This document shows, piece by piece, positions 33,610-42,619 of a stretch of 64,000 nucleotides of DNA (within the stretch, counting starts at the first letter, position 1; every line of letters begins with the position of its first letter). Under the pieces are notes generated by a model, which made no database searches, was not told where the DNA came from, and saw nothing but the letters and a program-made list of their open reading frames with translations. The DNA lies in the NCBI RefSeq assembly GCF_003324485.1, contig NZ_QODK01000003.1, forward strand, positions 1 through 64,000. Reading direction: 5' to 3'. Position numbers and translations under genes: made by a program. This DNA is from Cohaesibacter intestini (GTDB lineage Bacteria; Pseudomonadota; Alphaproteobacteria; Rhizobiales; Cohaesibacteraceae).

Positions 33610-35799
33610 ATGCTGGAACTTGCGCAATTGCTGATGACGATTGCTGGCCTTGGTCTCCCGATGGGGGTACTGTTGCTGCTGTCTGGCCGTGTGAAAAGCC
33701 GTAACGAACTCGACACCGTGACCCGCATCATGACGGCCTTCTGCTTGTCGCTGGTCTGCTTCTGGATGTTCGGGTATGGCCTGTTTGAAGGCGAAAGCTA
33801 TCTCGGCTTCGTCGGGTCCGGCTTCCTGTTGCTCGATCAGATGGAACTGTTCAATGGCGCTGAAGATCTGCGCACCGTCTATCTGTTTTCGATCCCGCCC
33901 ATTCTCGTCACAGCAGCCATGGTTGAGCGCGGCAGTTTTGTTGGTGGGACCATCCTGTCGGTGTTTGTTGCGATTTGTGTCGTGCCGATCGTTGCCCACT
34001 GGGCGTGGGCATCTGGGGCAGGGGAGCCCGGATGGCTCGCAGCGCAGGGCTTCATCGATCATGGCGGCTCTGTTGTCATCTTTGTGTCTGCAGGCTTTGT
34101 CGCGCTTGCCGCCAGCAGTACGATCGGCCCACGGCACAACCGCTTTCCGTTGCAATCAGACCGACCCCGCGGTCACAGCCCCACCTATCAGGCAATTGGC
34201 GTCATTCTGATGATTTTTGGGCTGGCTCTGCTCAGTGCCGGTCAGGTTGAAACCATCGGAGCTATGCCTTCGTTGATGTTCAAGGTGTTGCTCGGTGCCA
34301 GCTTTGCTGCCATTGCTTCCATCTGTCTGCTGCTCATCCGGCCCCAATCGGGCATAGGGTCGGCCATCGATCTTTTGGCAGCCTCGCTGGCAGGAGCGGT
34401 GGCTCTGGTTGCTTTTGCTCAACACAGCACCAATGCCAATGCGGCGCTCACCGGTCTGTTTGCCGGTACAGTTTGCATCGGTTTGCGTCATGTTCTGGTG
34501 ACCATCGAACTTGATGACCCCGGCGATCTGATCGCTTCTTTCCTGTCGGGCGGTCTTATTGGTGGTTTGCTCGCGCCCGCCTTATGGCAGGGCGGTGGCC
34601 TTTCCTCGATTGACCAATTGATGGTGCAGCTGTTGGGCATCGCCGTCATTGCTGCTTGGTCCTTCGCATTGACCTATGTCGCAGCCCAGATCATGACAAT
34701 GGTGACCAATCTGCGGGTCAGCGAAGAAACCGAGGCCCTTGGTCTGTCCCGTGCTCACTTCGGACTGCAAAGCGAGCTCGATTTTCTCGTCTCGCAATTG
34801 CTCGTCTCGACCGGCAAGCAATATGGAACACCAGACAGCAACACCGTCCATCTGACCCAATTGTCCTCCAGCTTCAGCGACGTGGTTGTCAAGCTGCGGA
34901 CGGAAACCCATCGGGCAACGGACCGTATTCAGGCCACCAGCACCGATTCCAAACAGGCCGCACTGATGACCACCAGCATCCGTCTGGCTGAGGACACCCT
35001 GCGGGTCAAGGCCGAAGATATTCTGTTGCTGCTGGAAAACACCCTGAAAGGGCGGAACTCTCAGTTGGGAGGGGCCCAGTTTCAGGCGTGGCTGTCTCAG
35101 GCGCTCGAAATTCTGATGGAACCGGTGATGCGCGATCTGGAGCAATTTGCTCGGCATTTGCAGCTTCAGGCGAATTTGCAGGAAATCGAGACCATTGTCA
35201 TCACCGCTGCGGATGGCATTGCCCGTTGCGCGCACCGCATTGAGTTGATGCGCGATCTCACTGACGCCAGGGCCCGCGGCTTCTTCTCTCGCGATCATGA
35301 ATGCGATCTGGCCGAGATGCTGCAAGAGCAATCCACCTATCTCACCGCTTGTGCCGAGATCCGCAACAGCCCGATCCAGATTGACAGTCCGGGGCCTTCC
35401 GGTCTCTTTGCGGCCGGTGATCACAATGCCTTCAATCGTATTCTATATCTGATGGTCGAGGCGGCGCTCAATCGCCTGAACAGCAAGGACGCCCAACCGG
35501 TGCGCATCGAACTGCGAGAGCAAGGCCACGGGCATGGCATCGTTCTGGAATGCCTTGATACCGGTTCAGCCCTGTCGCCACGGCAAATTCGCGCAATTTT
35601 AGAGCCATTCAAGGAAGAACATGCGCTCGATTCCATCGGTCTGGGGCAGGTACTGCCCTTAATGCTGGTGGCGCGTCTGGTCGATGCTGTTGGTGGCGAA
35701 ATCTCGATTTCCAGTCAGGAAGGCCTTGGCACTCTGGTCCAGTGTCGCTTCCGCAGGATTCAAGCCAAGATCGATCGTGAGCGGCAGCCCGCTGCCTGA
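33610..35799 (+). CDS. ammonium-transporter-like domain fused to a histidine-kinase ATPase
   Basis: Residues 1 to about 385 read as an Amt/MEP fold with about eleven helices: FCLSLVCFWMFGYGLF, then GWLAAQGFIDHGGS with the conserved Asp at 150, a family-type SAGFVALAAS-IGPR block, and the Amt C-terminal signature LRVSEETEALGLSRAHFG (368-385). By eye alignment, the two pore histidines of AmtB (168, 318) fall at Phe158 and Phe311. The C-terminus has a GHKL ATPase domain: an N-box-like segment near 610 and a G2 box GLGQVLPLML near 676 followed by GGEISISSQEGLGTLV. The G1 box (DTGSA) is degenerate and I see no clear phospho-acceptor H-box. Amt-kinase fusions are known as ammonium sensors; this one looks non-conducting. 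Confidence 0.7.
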   Translation: MLELAQLLMTIAGLGLPMGVLLLLSGRVKSRNELDTVTRIMTAFCLSLVCFWMFGYGLFEGESYLGFVGSGFLLLDQMELFNGAEDLRTVYLFSIPPILVTAAMVERGSFVGGTILSVFVAICVVPIVAHWAWASGAGEPGWLAAQGFIDHGGSVVIFVSAGFVALAASSTIGPRHNRFPLQSDRPRGHSPTYQAIGVILMIFGLALLSAGQVETIGAMPSLMFKVLLGASFAAIASICLLLIRPQSGIGSAIDLLAASLAGAVALVAFAQHSTNANAALTGLFAGTVCIGLRHVLVTIELDDPGDLIASFLSGGLIGGLLAPALWQGGGLSSIDQLMVQLLGIAVIAAWSFALTYVAAQIMTMVTNLRVSEETEALGLSRAHFGLQSELDFLVSQLLVSTGKQYGTPDSNTVHLTQLSSSFSDVVVKLRTETHRATDRIQATSTDSKQAALMTTSIRLAEDTLRVKAEDILLLLENTLKGRNSQLGGAQFQAWLSQALEILMEPVMRDLEQFARHLQLQANLQEIETIVITAADGIARCAHRIELMRDLTDARARGFFSRDHECDLAEMLQEQSTYLTACAEIRNSPIQIDSPGPSGLFAAGDHNAFNRILYLMVEAALNRLNSKDAQPVRIELREQGHGHGIVLECLDTGSALSPRQIRAILEPFKEEHALDSIGLGQVLPLMLVARLVDAVGGEISISSQEGLGTLVQCRFRRIQAKIDRERQPAA

Positions 35800-35827
35800 T
35801 GCCGGGCTTGACCGAAGGCCTGCGCAT

Positions 35828-35862
35828 CCAATGCCGTCACCCTTTGGCTGTAACGGCATTGG
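35828..35862. terminator. hairpin between convergent genes
   Basis: CCAATGCCGT-N15-ACGGCATTGG is a perfect 10-bp stem in the 80-base gap where the Amt-kinase gene and the following minus-strand gene converge. There is no clean T-run on either side, so it may act as a processed 3' end or a rho-linked stop. Confidence 0.45.
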
Positions 35863-35880
35863 CCCCATTTCAGGCGAGGA

Positions 35881-37794
35881 TCAATGCAAGGTGCCCTCGG
35901 TGCTTGGCACCCAAACCGGATTGATATGACCGAGCACCTGATCGACCAGCATACTGACTGATCGGGAGGCGTCCAGTTCAACCCAGTTGGTCCAATCGAG
36001 CTTTTCCCCGGCGCTGCCAAGGATCAGATTGCTGTCTCGCGAGAGGCTGTCCTCAAACGGGGGCTTGCCTGCAACGGCGCGGCTGTGGTGCTCCAGATCG
36101 CGGATAAAGGGCTGCACCCGCTCACCATGTCCACTGGCTTTCTGTTCTCCCACCGGGTCAAACAAATGAAAGGCCTGCAACTGGATTGACGGGCCGACTT
36201 CCTGCTGCAACAGGGTCAGATTTTGACGGCTGCTCGGGCTGTCGAACGCACCCGACAGAATGACCGAATAGCCAGCCTCCAGCGCCATTTGGGCCTTGGT
36301 TGCCAGTCGCCGATAGACCAGATGCCAGACTGACCGGCGATGCGCCGATGGGGGCAGATCGCTTTCATGGCGAACATCATACAGCGACAACAGTTCCTGA
36401 TAGGCAGACATGTAAGCCGCGCCGGGCATCCGACCGATGATTGGCGCCAACAGACGCGCCAGATGCGACCGGTTGGCCTGTGTACTGCCTCCAAGCACAA
36501 GCAACTTGGCTTCATCCTGAACCAGACTGTCGCGAGCCGTCTGCATATAGCCGCGGAATTGCTCCTCCTCTTCACTATTGCCGGAAGAACGCACGGATAG
36601 CAGCTCGGACAGCTGGCGGGCCTTTTCAAATGCGCTGACAAACAGATAGAGATCCATCGCCTGCAAGCCATCCACCGCATGGCTGTCGAGCAGATTGTTG
36701 CAATAGTGGGAAAAGACCCAGTTAGCCTGACGGTTAAGCCCACGCGCCCGCATTTCAGCGACCAGCGAAGCAAGGTCATAGAGCGGATCGCCAAACCATG
36801 CCTGACTGCTTGACTCGATCTGACCGACCGCAGGATTGACCAACCGTAAGCCCTTGGGGGTTTGAACCACATTCTCAAGACCGACATTGCCGTGAATCTC
36901 GACGAACAAACCACCCTTGCTGCGGTCCTCAAGATGAGGTTGCAAGGCACCCAGCCGATAGAGTGCACGATTCAGGCAGGCACGGAGTGTCTGTTTCTTG
37001 GTCTTCTGCTCCATTTGCCGAACCACCGGCGAGAAACGTGCCAGCATCTGCGCCAGATGTTGCTGCCAGACGTCGGCCTTCTGATAGTTCACACTTTGGG
37101 CGGCTTCAGGGCTTTTTGCGATCAAATCGGCGAGCTTATGGCATTCGGTGAAGTTCGGGCGATAAATCTCGACACTTTTACTCAGGCTCTTGGAAACGTC
37201 GTAGCGACGCATCTTGATAAGCCATTCGATCACCGGATCCGTATTGGTCCCGGCCATCCGCACGCTACGATTGCTGCCATCCTCGGCCGCAGCATGATCG
37301 ATATAGGGGCCGTCCTCTCTCAGGCGGACCGGCACAAGACCCAAATACAGATCTGGTGCAAAGCTCTTGCCCAACTTGATCTCTTCAAGGGCGCGCTCAC
37401 GGCGTTGCACAAGGCTCAGACGGTGGGTTTGCTCCAAGGGCATTTCGCGCCGCAGCTTGTAACAATGCCTGTCGGTCAGGAACAGCACACAGTCGGCAGC
37501 GTCAACCCGCTCGACCGTCTTGGTCATGGTATGGCTTTTGACATCATCCAGAAAGGCCAGCAGACCCACATCCCCCACCAGCGGCAGGGCGGCCACAGAC
37601 GAGCGACCGCCGTGATGCACGCGATCGTCCTGTTTGCCATCTTGCGGCTTTTGAGCCTCAATTGGGGATATGAGAGGGGCCATCCAATTATGTCCGAAAA
37701 GGGGTATCAATATCGAGGTGGGTCTCAAACGCAACGAAGGGGTGCCCACAACAAAGGTTGGTTCAACATTGGCGGTTGGAAGAAGGAATCGCAT
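35881..37794 (-). CDS. COG2187/COG0645-type double kinase, apparently inactive
   Basis: The layout matches bifunctional proteins with an aminoglycoside-phosphotransferase-like domain followed by a P-loop kinase domain. In the first, APDLYLGLVPVRL and the catalytic-loop region HGNVGLENVV (near 301) are recognisable, but the catalytic Asp of HGD is Asn, and the later metal-binding Asp region reads RLVNPAVGQ. In the second, the P-loop is LGGSTQANRSH (near 430) instead of GxxGxGKS/T, with no Walker Lys. Both active sites therefore look lost while the fold is kept, so I infer a pseudoenzyme. ATG at 37794 is used; ATG at 37683 is an equally weak alternative. Confidence 0.65.
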   Translation of the reverse strand: MRFLLPTANVEPTFVVGTPSLRLRPTSILIPLFGHNWMAPLISPIEAQKPQDGKQDDRVHHGGRSSVAALPLVGDVGLLAFLDDVKSHTMTKTVERVDAADCVLFLTDRHCYKLRREMPLEQTHRLSLVQRRERALEEIKLGKSFAPDLYLGLVPVRLREDGPYIDHAAAEDGSNRSVRMAGTNTDPVIEWLIKMRRYDVSKSLSKSVEIYRPNFTECHKLADLIAKSPEAAQSVNYQKADVWQQHLAQMLARFSPVVRQMEQKTKKQTLRACLNRALYRLGALQPHLEDRSKGGLFVEIHGNVGLENVVQTPKGLRLVNPAVGQIESSSQAWFGDPLYDLASLVAEMRARGLNRQANWVFSHYCNNLLDSHAVDGLQAMDLYLFVSAFEKARQLSELLSVRSSGNSEEEEQFRGYMQTARDSLVQDEAKLLVLGGSTQANRSHLARLLAPIIGRMPGAAYMSAYQELLSLYDVRHESDLPPSAHRRSVWHLVYRRLATKAQMALEAGYSVILSGAFDSPSSRQNLTLLQQEVGPSIQLQAFHLFDPVGEQKASGHGERVQPFIRDLEHHSRAVAGKPPFEDSLSRDSNLILGSAGEKLDWTNWVELDASRSVSMLVDQVLGHINPVWVPSTEGTLH

Positions 37795-38004
37795 TGATAG
37801 AAATCAAGGTAAGTAGCCGACCATATGCGACAATTCCAATATCAAATGTCTCGCCATATCCTGCGAAAACCGTCTGGAAATCAGCGCTTTAAGTCAATTG
37901 GGAGTAGGCTGCACAAAACCCGAGATCGTGCGGCAATTTGGAGCGCTGAAGTAAACAATATTTACTGTGGAAATAACTTGCTGCGGTTTTGTTTGTCAGA
38001 TTGC

Positions 38005-38018
38005 TTGATATGCATCAA
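38005..38018. promoter_or_regulatory. perfect FNR-type box
   Basis: TTGAT-ATGC-ATCAA matches the consensus fully. It sits 33 bases upstream of the 38,052 start, between a TTGTCA (37993-37998) and a TATAGA (38019-38024) that look like -35 and -10 elements with a long spacer. That position suggests repression of this gene rather than activation. It could also serve the divergent gene at 37,794. Confidence 0.6.
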
Positions 38019-38051
38019 TATAGAGCCATTGCACAAAGTAAGGAGGACGCG

Positions 38052-38429
38052 ATGTCTGATGGAATCATGAAGAAAGTTCGGCTTAATCTGGCTCGCAACG
38101 CAGAATATCCTTCTGGCAGTGCACAGCATGGCTATGAGTTTGTTGCACCACTGGATGCGGACGGCCATATCGATGCGGCGGTTTGGAAAAAACACCGGAC
38201 ACAATGCCGGGTGCGCCGTTTCTGGCAGGGCGAAAAGGATGAACATGGTCATCTGATCCATCGCCCCGGAGGCAGCTGGGCCTTCACCTATGACATCGAT
38301 GGGGAAGATGATGACGAGGCAGGTTATCGCTTTGGTCTGCATGCCTTCAAGCCCGGAGAATATGTCTCGATCAAGGATGAAGACGGCGATTTATACACCT
38401 TTCAGGTCGTCACCGTTGACACGCTTTGA
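38052..38429 (+). CDS. conserved hypothetical protein, 125 aa
   Basis: The protein is soluble and has no signal peptide. It contains many charged residues and an aromatic core (RRFWQGEKDEHGHLIHRPGG, then AFTYDIDGEDDDEAG). I do not recognise the family. It has a very strong Shine-Dalgarno (AAGGAGG, five bases before ATG 38052) and a perfect FNR-type box just upstream, so it is probably well expressed and oxygen-controlled. The only terminator in reach is at 38656-38685, beyond a structured stretch with a second FNR-type box. Confidence 0.75.
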   Translation: MSDGIMKKVRLNLARNAEYPSGSAQHGYEFVAPLDADGHIDAAVWKKHRTQCRVRRFWQGEKDEHGHLIHRPGGSWAFTYDIDGEDDDEAGYRFGLHAFKPGEYVSIKDEDGDLYTFQVVTVDTL

Positions 38430-38451
38430 GCGCAAAGTTTTTTTGTGCGAT

Positions 38452-38465
38452 TTGAGAACGATCAA
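38452..38465 (+). promoter_or_regulatory. FNR-type box (9/10)
   Basis: TTGAG-AACG-ATCAA matches 9 of 10 consensus positions and lies 23 bases past the hypothetical gene, where no coding gene follows on this strand. A TAGGGT (38492-38497) would give a start near 38,504, about 45 bases from the box centre, close to class II activator spacing. Confidence 0.5.
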
Positions 38466-38499
38466 TGCGTGGGTCATCGCGAAATGCAATCTAGGGTAG

Positions 38500-38685
38500 T
38501 TCACAGCTTTTCTAATTAGGCCGGTCTAATTACCCTTTCAGGTCCCCACCTACACCGGCCGATGTCATGCTGAAACGGATCAGACAAAACCGTAAGGCAT
38601 GACAAATTGGAGAGAACGGACTGAGGCCGATGCGGCGATCGGTTTCAAAAAGATTGGGAGTATGGGCAATCCATGCTCCCTTTTT
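38500..38685 (+). ncRNA. candidate FNR-activated small RNA
   Basis: Between the FNR-type box and a strong terminator lie about 185 bases with no credible frame but much symmetry: TAATTAG-N6-CTAATTA (38513-38532), a long-range TGTCATGC/GCATGACA pair (38563-38570, 38597-38604) with an inner ACGG/CCGT, and the terminator hairpin. Promoter, structure and terminator together resemble a bacterial sRNA of the FnrS kind in control, not in sequence. It could instead be a structured 3' UTR of the upstream gene. The 5' end is estimated. Confidence 0.4.
38656..38685 (+). terminator. strong rho-independent terminator
   Basis: GGGAGTATGG-GCAAT-CCATGCTCCC is a 10-bp stem with one G-U pair, followed directly by TTTTTC. 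It ends either the candidate sRNA or the hypothetical gene's transcript. Confidence 0.9.
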
Positions 38686-38709
38686 CTTGGTGCGAAGCGC
38701 CGTTTCTTG

Positions 38710-41424
38710 TCATTTCAAGGCGTTGATCTTGTCGCTGATATTGGGCACATCAAATACCATGTGAACGAGGTCAGGGTCATCCGGATCCATGCGTGTCTTG
38801 AACCCGAGCGCCTCGCACATTTCGCGCATGGTGCGGTTTGTGCGCAGCACCTCTCCCTCAACCTGATTAAAGCCGTCTTTCTCCGCATATAGCAGGATCA
38901 GTTTCATCAGCTTCCAGCCCAGTCCCAGACCCTTGAGGTCAGAGCGGACCATCACCGCATATTCACCCCTGTTGTGATCCGCGTCCCCCATCAGTCGAAC
39001 CGAGCCGAGCATGTCGCCAGTCTCCTGATCAAGGGCGATAAAGGCCATCGAGCGGGCATAGTCGATTTGCGTCAGGCGGGCAATGAAAGCATGATTGATC
39101 GACCGGGCTGCGGTGAAAAATCGCAAGCGCAGGTCATCATCGGTGACATGATCGAAGAAATCCGGAAACAGGCTTTCATCTTCCGGCCGCATCGGCCGGA
39201 TAAGGGCAGAACGCCCATCCTTCAACTTGTTCACCTGCTCCCATTCCTTGGGATAAGGTTTGACCGCAAAGCGCTTGTGCGGATGAATGCCGATGCTGGA
39301 AGGTGCCACATGAACACTGGCATCGGTGATCACATAGCCATTGCTATCCGCCAGCAGGGGATTGAGATCGAGGGCGGTGATTTGGGGCAAATCAGCCACC
39401 ATCCTGCTCAGTTTGACGAGGATCGAAGCCAGCTGTTCCCGATCGCACGGAGGGGTGTCGCGATAGCCTGCCAGACGACGGCTCACCCGGGTTTTCCCGA
39501 TCATTCTCTTCGCCGTCAACATGTCCAGCGGCGGCAACTCCAGCGCCTTGTCGCGGATCACCTCGACAGCAGTGCCACCACGGCCAAACACCATAACCGG
39601 GCCGAAAATTGCATCCACATGCATGCCTGCAGTCAGCTCAACCGCGTGAGGCCGCCGGATCATGGGATGCAGTGTGACGCCATGAATGCGACCGTCCGGA
39701 TAGGCAGCCCGTGCCCGATCCATCACAGCAGTGGTTGCCTCGCCCACGGCTTCCGGTGTCACGAGGTTGAGCACCACTCCGCCAATGTCGGATTTGTACC
39801 TCACATCCGGGCTGTCAATCTTGACCACCACCGCCCCATGGCGGGCAATCAGCGGGATAGACAATTGCTGGGCTTCTTGTGCATTCGCAGCAGGGATCGC
39901 GGCGGCAATCGGCAGATCATAGGCTTCAAGAAGGGCAGACACTTCCACCGCCGTCAACCGTTCTTCACCGCGGGCCAGCGCGCCGCCAATCACCTTGCGG
40001 GCAACCTCAAGGTCAGGTTTGCTGTCGTCAAAAGCAGGCGGCATTCGCATCAACTGATCCTGCGCCTGCATATATTTAATCACATAGGAATAGCCCCGCA
40101 TGGCATCAGCCGGGGTGGCATAATGGGGGATGTCGGCCTCTTCGAACATGGTCCAGACCTTGTCCCCGCCGCCCAGCCAACAGGTAAAGACCGGCAGCCG
40201 CCGCTTGCCGTTTTTCTTGCGTTCAGCCAACAGATCGATGACGGCTTGCGCCATTGCGACCGGATCATTCAGTGCCGTCGGGCAATGCATGATCAGGATA
40301 GCGTGGCTGTTCCTGTCCTCCATCAGGATTTCGAGGCTTTGACGATAGGCGTCCGGCCCGGCGGTCCCCAGAATGTTGATTGGATTGGACCGCGACCATT
40401 TCGTCGGCAACACCGCATCAAGCTGGGCAATCACCGCATCATCCAGTTCGGTGAGCGATCCGGCCTGATCGACCAGGTCGTCCGCAGCCAATGCCGTCAG
40501 GCCAGTGCCGTTGCAGATGATGGTTAGGTTCGCCCCGCGCAGCTTGCGCACATGGGTGAGAGTTTCGACCGCATCGAAAAACTCATCCAGATCATGCACC
40601 CGCAATAGCCCCGCCCGATCGAAGGCCGCCTGATAGACGGCATCCTCACTTGGCAAACGATTGTTGCGCCAGGCTGTTGCGGAGACCCCTTCAGTGTGCC
40701 GCCCGGATTTCATCACCACCACCGGCTTGGCGCGGGCAGCGGCCCTGGCCGACGACATGAATTTTCTAGCATCCTGAATGGATTCCACATAGAGCAGAAT
40801 GGCGCGGGTGAAAGGATCCATGGCAAAGTGATCCATCAAGTCACCAAAATCGACGTCGGATTTTTCTCCCAGTGATACAACGCCGGAAAACCCGATCTGT
40901 TTGCGGGTTGCCCAATCGACCACCGACGTGACAATGGCGCCGGACTGGGAAATCATGGCCAGATCACCCTGCAGTCCCGGCAAATGGCAGAAGGAGGCAT
41001 TCAGCCCAGTCCTTGGCGCTAAAATGCCCACGCAGTTCGGCCCGACAACCCGCATGCCATAGCCCGCAGCAATTTGGGCAACATGTTTGGCGATTGATCG
41101 ATCGGCACCGCTCGATTCTGTCGTGATGATGATCGCGCCGCGACAGCCTTTCTTGCCCAACGTTTCGATGACATCGACAACCGACTGGGCTGCGACCGCC
41201 ACCACCGCCAGATCGGGCTTTCCCTCCAGTTCCTCAAGGGAGGAGAGAACGTCATGCCCATCGATCTGGCCACCTTTGGGATTGACCAGCGTCAGCTTGT
41301 CTTTGAACTTGCCCGCAAGAAGATTGCGTACAATCGCATTGCCAATGCTGCCTTCCCGTGCGGAGGCGCCAATCACTGTGACATTGCGAGGTCTGAAAAA
41401 CACGTCGAGATTATAGCTGCTCAT
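38710..41424 (-). CDS. Pat-type protein lysine acetyltransferase (acyl-CoA synthetase-like + GNAT)
   Basis: The N-terminal 700 residues resemble NDP-forming acyl-CoA synthetases: CoA-binding VTVIGASAREGSIGNAI near residue 14, a ligase-CoA part (SQSGAIVTSVVDWATRK) and an ATP-grasp part. The catalytic phospho-His block of active enzymes (SHT-type) reads WRNNRLPSEDAVYQAAF here, so the ligase is probably inactive, as known for Salmonella Pat. The last 170 residues are a GNAT acetyltransferase (VMVRSDLKGLGLGWKLMKL is the acetyl-CoA loop). Pat enzymes acetylate and switch off acetyl-CoA synthetase and other targets. The order synthetase-then-GNAT and 904-residue length fit. Upstream is the universal stress protein gene on the same strand. 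Confidence 0.8.
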   Translation of the reverse strand: MSSYNLDVFFRPRNVTVIGASAREGSIGNAIVRNLLAGKFKDKLTLVNPKGGQIDGHDVLSSLEELEGKPDLAVVAVAAQSVVDVIETLGKKGCRGAIIITTESSGADRSIAKHVAQIAAGYGMRVVGPNCVGILAPRTGLNASFCHLPGLQGDLAMISQSGAIVTSVVDWATRKQIGFSGVVSLGEKSDVDFGDLMDHFAMDPFTRAILLYVESIQDARKFMSSARAAARAKPVVVMKSGRHTEGVSATAWRNNRLPSEDAVYQAAFDRAGLLRVHDLDEFFDAVETLTHVRKLRGANLTIICNGTGLTALAADDLVDQAGSLTELDDAVIAQLDAVLPTKWSRSNPINILGTAGPDAYRQSLEILMEDRNSHAILIMHCPTALNDPVAMAQAVIDLLAERKKNGKRRLPVFTCWLGGGDKVWTMFEEADIPHYATPADAMRGYSYVIKYMQAQDQLMRMPPAFDDSKPDLEVARKVIGGALARGEERLTAVEVSALLEAYDLPIAAAIPAANAQEAQQLSIPLIARHGAVVVKIDSPDVRYKSDIGGVVLNLVTPEAVGEATTAVMDRARAAYPDGRIHGVTLHPMIRRPHAVELTAGMHVDAIFGPVMVFGRGGTAVEVIRDKALELPPLDMLTAKRMIGKTRVSRRLAGYRDTPPCDREQLASILVKLSRMVADLPQITALDLNPLLADSNGYVITDASVHVAPSSIGIHPHKRFAVKPYPKEWEQVNKLKDGRSALIRPMRPEDESLFPDFFDHVTDDDLRLRFFTAARSINHAFIARLTQIDYARSMAFIALDQETGDMLGSVRLMGDADHNRGEYAVMVRSDLKGLGLGWKLMKLILLYAEKDGFNQVEGEVLRTNRTMREMCEALGFKTRMDPDDPDLVHMVFDVPNISDKINALK

Positions 41425-41663
41425 GGTTTCTACGAGGTCCTGTCCAGTGTCTGGTCGTTCATCCGTCGGGTCATCAGGAATAGAAGGTCATCAAACTTCA
41501 ATGCCAAAGCTCACCGGAAGTGGTTGATAGAATTGGGCCTTGTTGCGCGGTCAGCCTCCCACAAATGGTCGTCCGTGGCGAGGACCACTTTCGGTGATAG
41601 GGAGACTTACGGCGCTATCCTGTCTTAAAGCTGTCTTTGTGCTCACTTGATCCCGGGCTGGGT

Positions 41664-41698
41664 ACAAAAAAGGCCGAAGCCACCAACGGCTTCGGCCT
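41664..41698 (-). terminator. terminator of the stress protein gene
   Basis: AGGCCGAAGCC-N6-GGCTTCGGCCT is a perfect 11-bp stem; on the minus strand it runs into a T-tract. It lies 85 bases past the universal stress protein stop, so that gene is transcribed separately from the acetyltransferase. Confidence 0.9.
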
Positions 41699-41782
41699 CA
41701 ATCTCTCGTCCTTCATGCATCACCTGTCATGCAGGTTTCCGAGCTCACATGGGGCAGGGGCATGAGGAACACTCCGGTGATA

Positions 41783-42619
41783 TCAGTGCGCCATGATGCA
41801 AGGCACGGTCATCGATTGCAGCATGCCACGCGTGGCACCGCCCAGAATGAATTCACGCACACGGCTGTGGCCATATCCACCCATCACAGCCAGATCAATC
41901 TGGTTGTCGGAGATATAGTTGAGCAGTGCATCAGAAACCCCGGAGGCCGGTGCCGGAATTTTCTCGACGCTGACCTTGACCCCATGACGAGACAGATACA
42001 CGGCAAGATCGGCGCCCGGATCACCCGGAAGATGCAGCTTCTGGGCTTCCACCATCACAACCAGCACTTCATCGGCCATTTCAAGGATCGGCATGGCCGC
42101 ATGGATGGCGCGGGCTGCTGTTTTGGAGCCATCCCAGGCAACCATGACCTTCTTGGCGGAGAAATGCTCCGTTCCGACATAAGGCACGATCAGGATTGGT
42201 CGGCCGGAATCAAACAGAGCCGCTTCAATCAGTTCGGCGCGCAGAGGCTCGGGCCGGTCCGGATTGTCCTGACCCACCACCAAGAGATCGCACATGCGGG
42301 TATGATTGACGAAAGTGTCCAAACCGCCAGGCGTCAGATCCATCAGCCGTGTTTCGAAGGCGTTGGCTGACCGTTCGCCATACTCGCTGAAGCGTTCCAG
42401 GGCTGAGTGAGCCTTTTCCTGAGCCCGGTTACGGGCATCGGAAATGAACTGATCTGGCACCGGCTGCACCATCAGGGCAGGAACGACGGGCTCGATCAGC
42501 GGGGAAACGCCGGTCAGATGGGCATCGAGTTTGTTGGCTAGCTCACTTGCAATCTGCACCGGAGCAGTTGTCAGATCGGTTTCGATGTCCAGAAGGCAGA
42601 TGATTTCTTTGATGGCCAT
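41783..42619 (-). CDS. tandem-domain universal stress protein (UspA family)
   Basis: Two Usp domains are joined: residues 1-145 and 150-278. The second keeps the ATP-binding pattern G-x2-G-x9-G-x-T (GGYGHSRVREFILGGATRG); the first is more degenerate (VVGQDNP). Tandem Usp proteins often act in hypoxic survival. ATG at 42619 has a good GAGGAGG Shine-Dalgarno. A perfect FNR-type box lies 165 bases upstream with a -10-like TAGTTT at near class II spacing, so anaerobic induction is likely. It has its own terminator. Confidence 0.9.
   Translation of the reverse strand: MAIKEIICLLDIETDLTTAPVQIASELANKLDAHLTGVSPLIEPVVPALMVQPVPDQFISDARNRAQEKAHSALERFSEYGERSANAFETRLMDLTPGGLDTFVNHTRMCDLLVVGQDNPDRPEPLRAELIEAALFDSGRPILIVPYVGTEHFSAKKVMVAWDGSKTAARAIHAAMPILEMADEVLVVMVEAQKLHLPGDPGADLAVYLSRHGVKVSVEKIPAPASGVSDALLNYISDNQIDLAVMGGYGHSRVREFILGGATRGMLQSMTVPCIMAH

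Noticed and set aside
38974-40527. 517-codon plus-strand frame inside the acetyltransferase gene
   Set aside because: Antisense to a clear Pat-type protein; composition is typical of a reverse-strand shadow.
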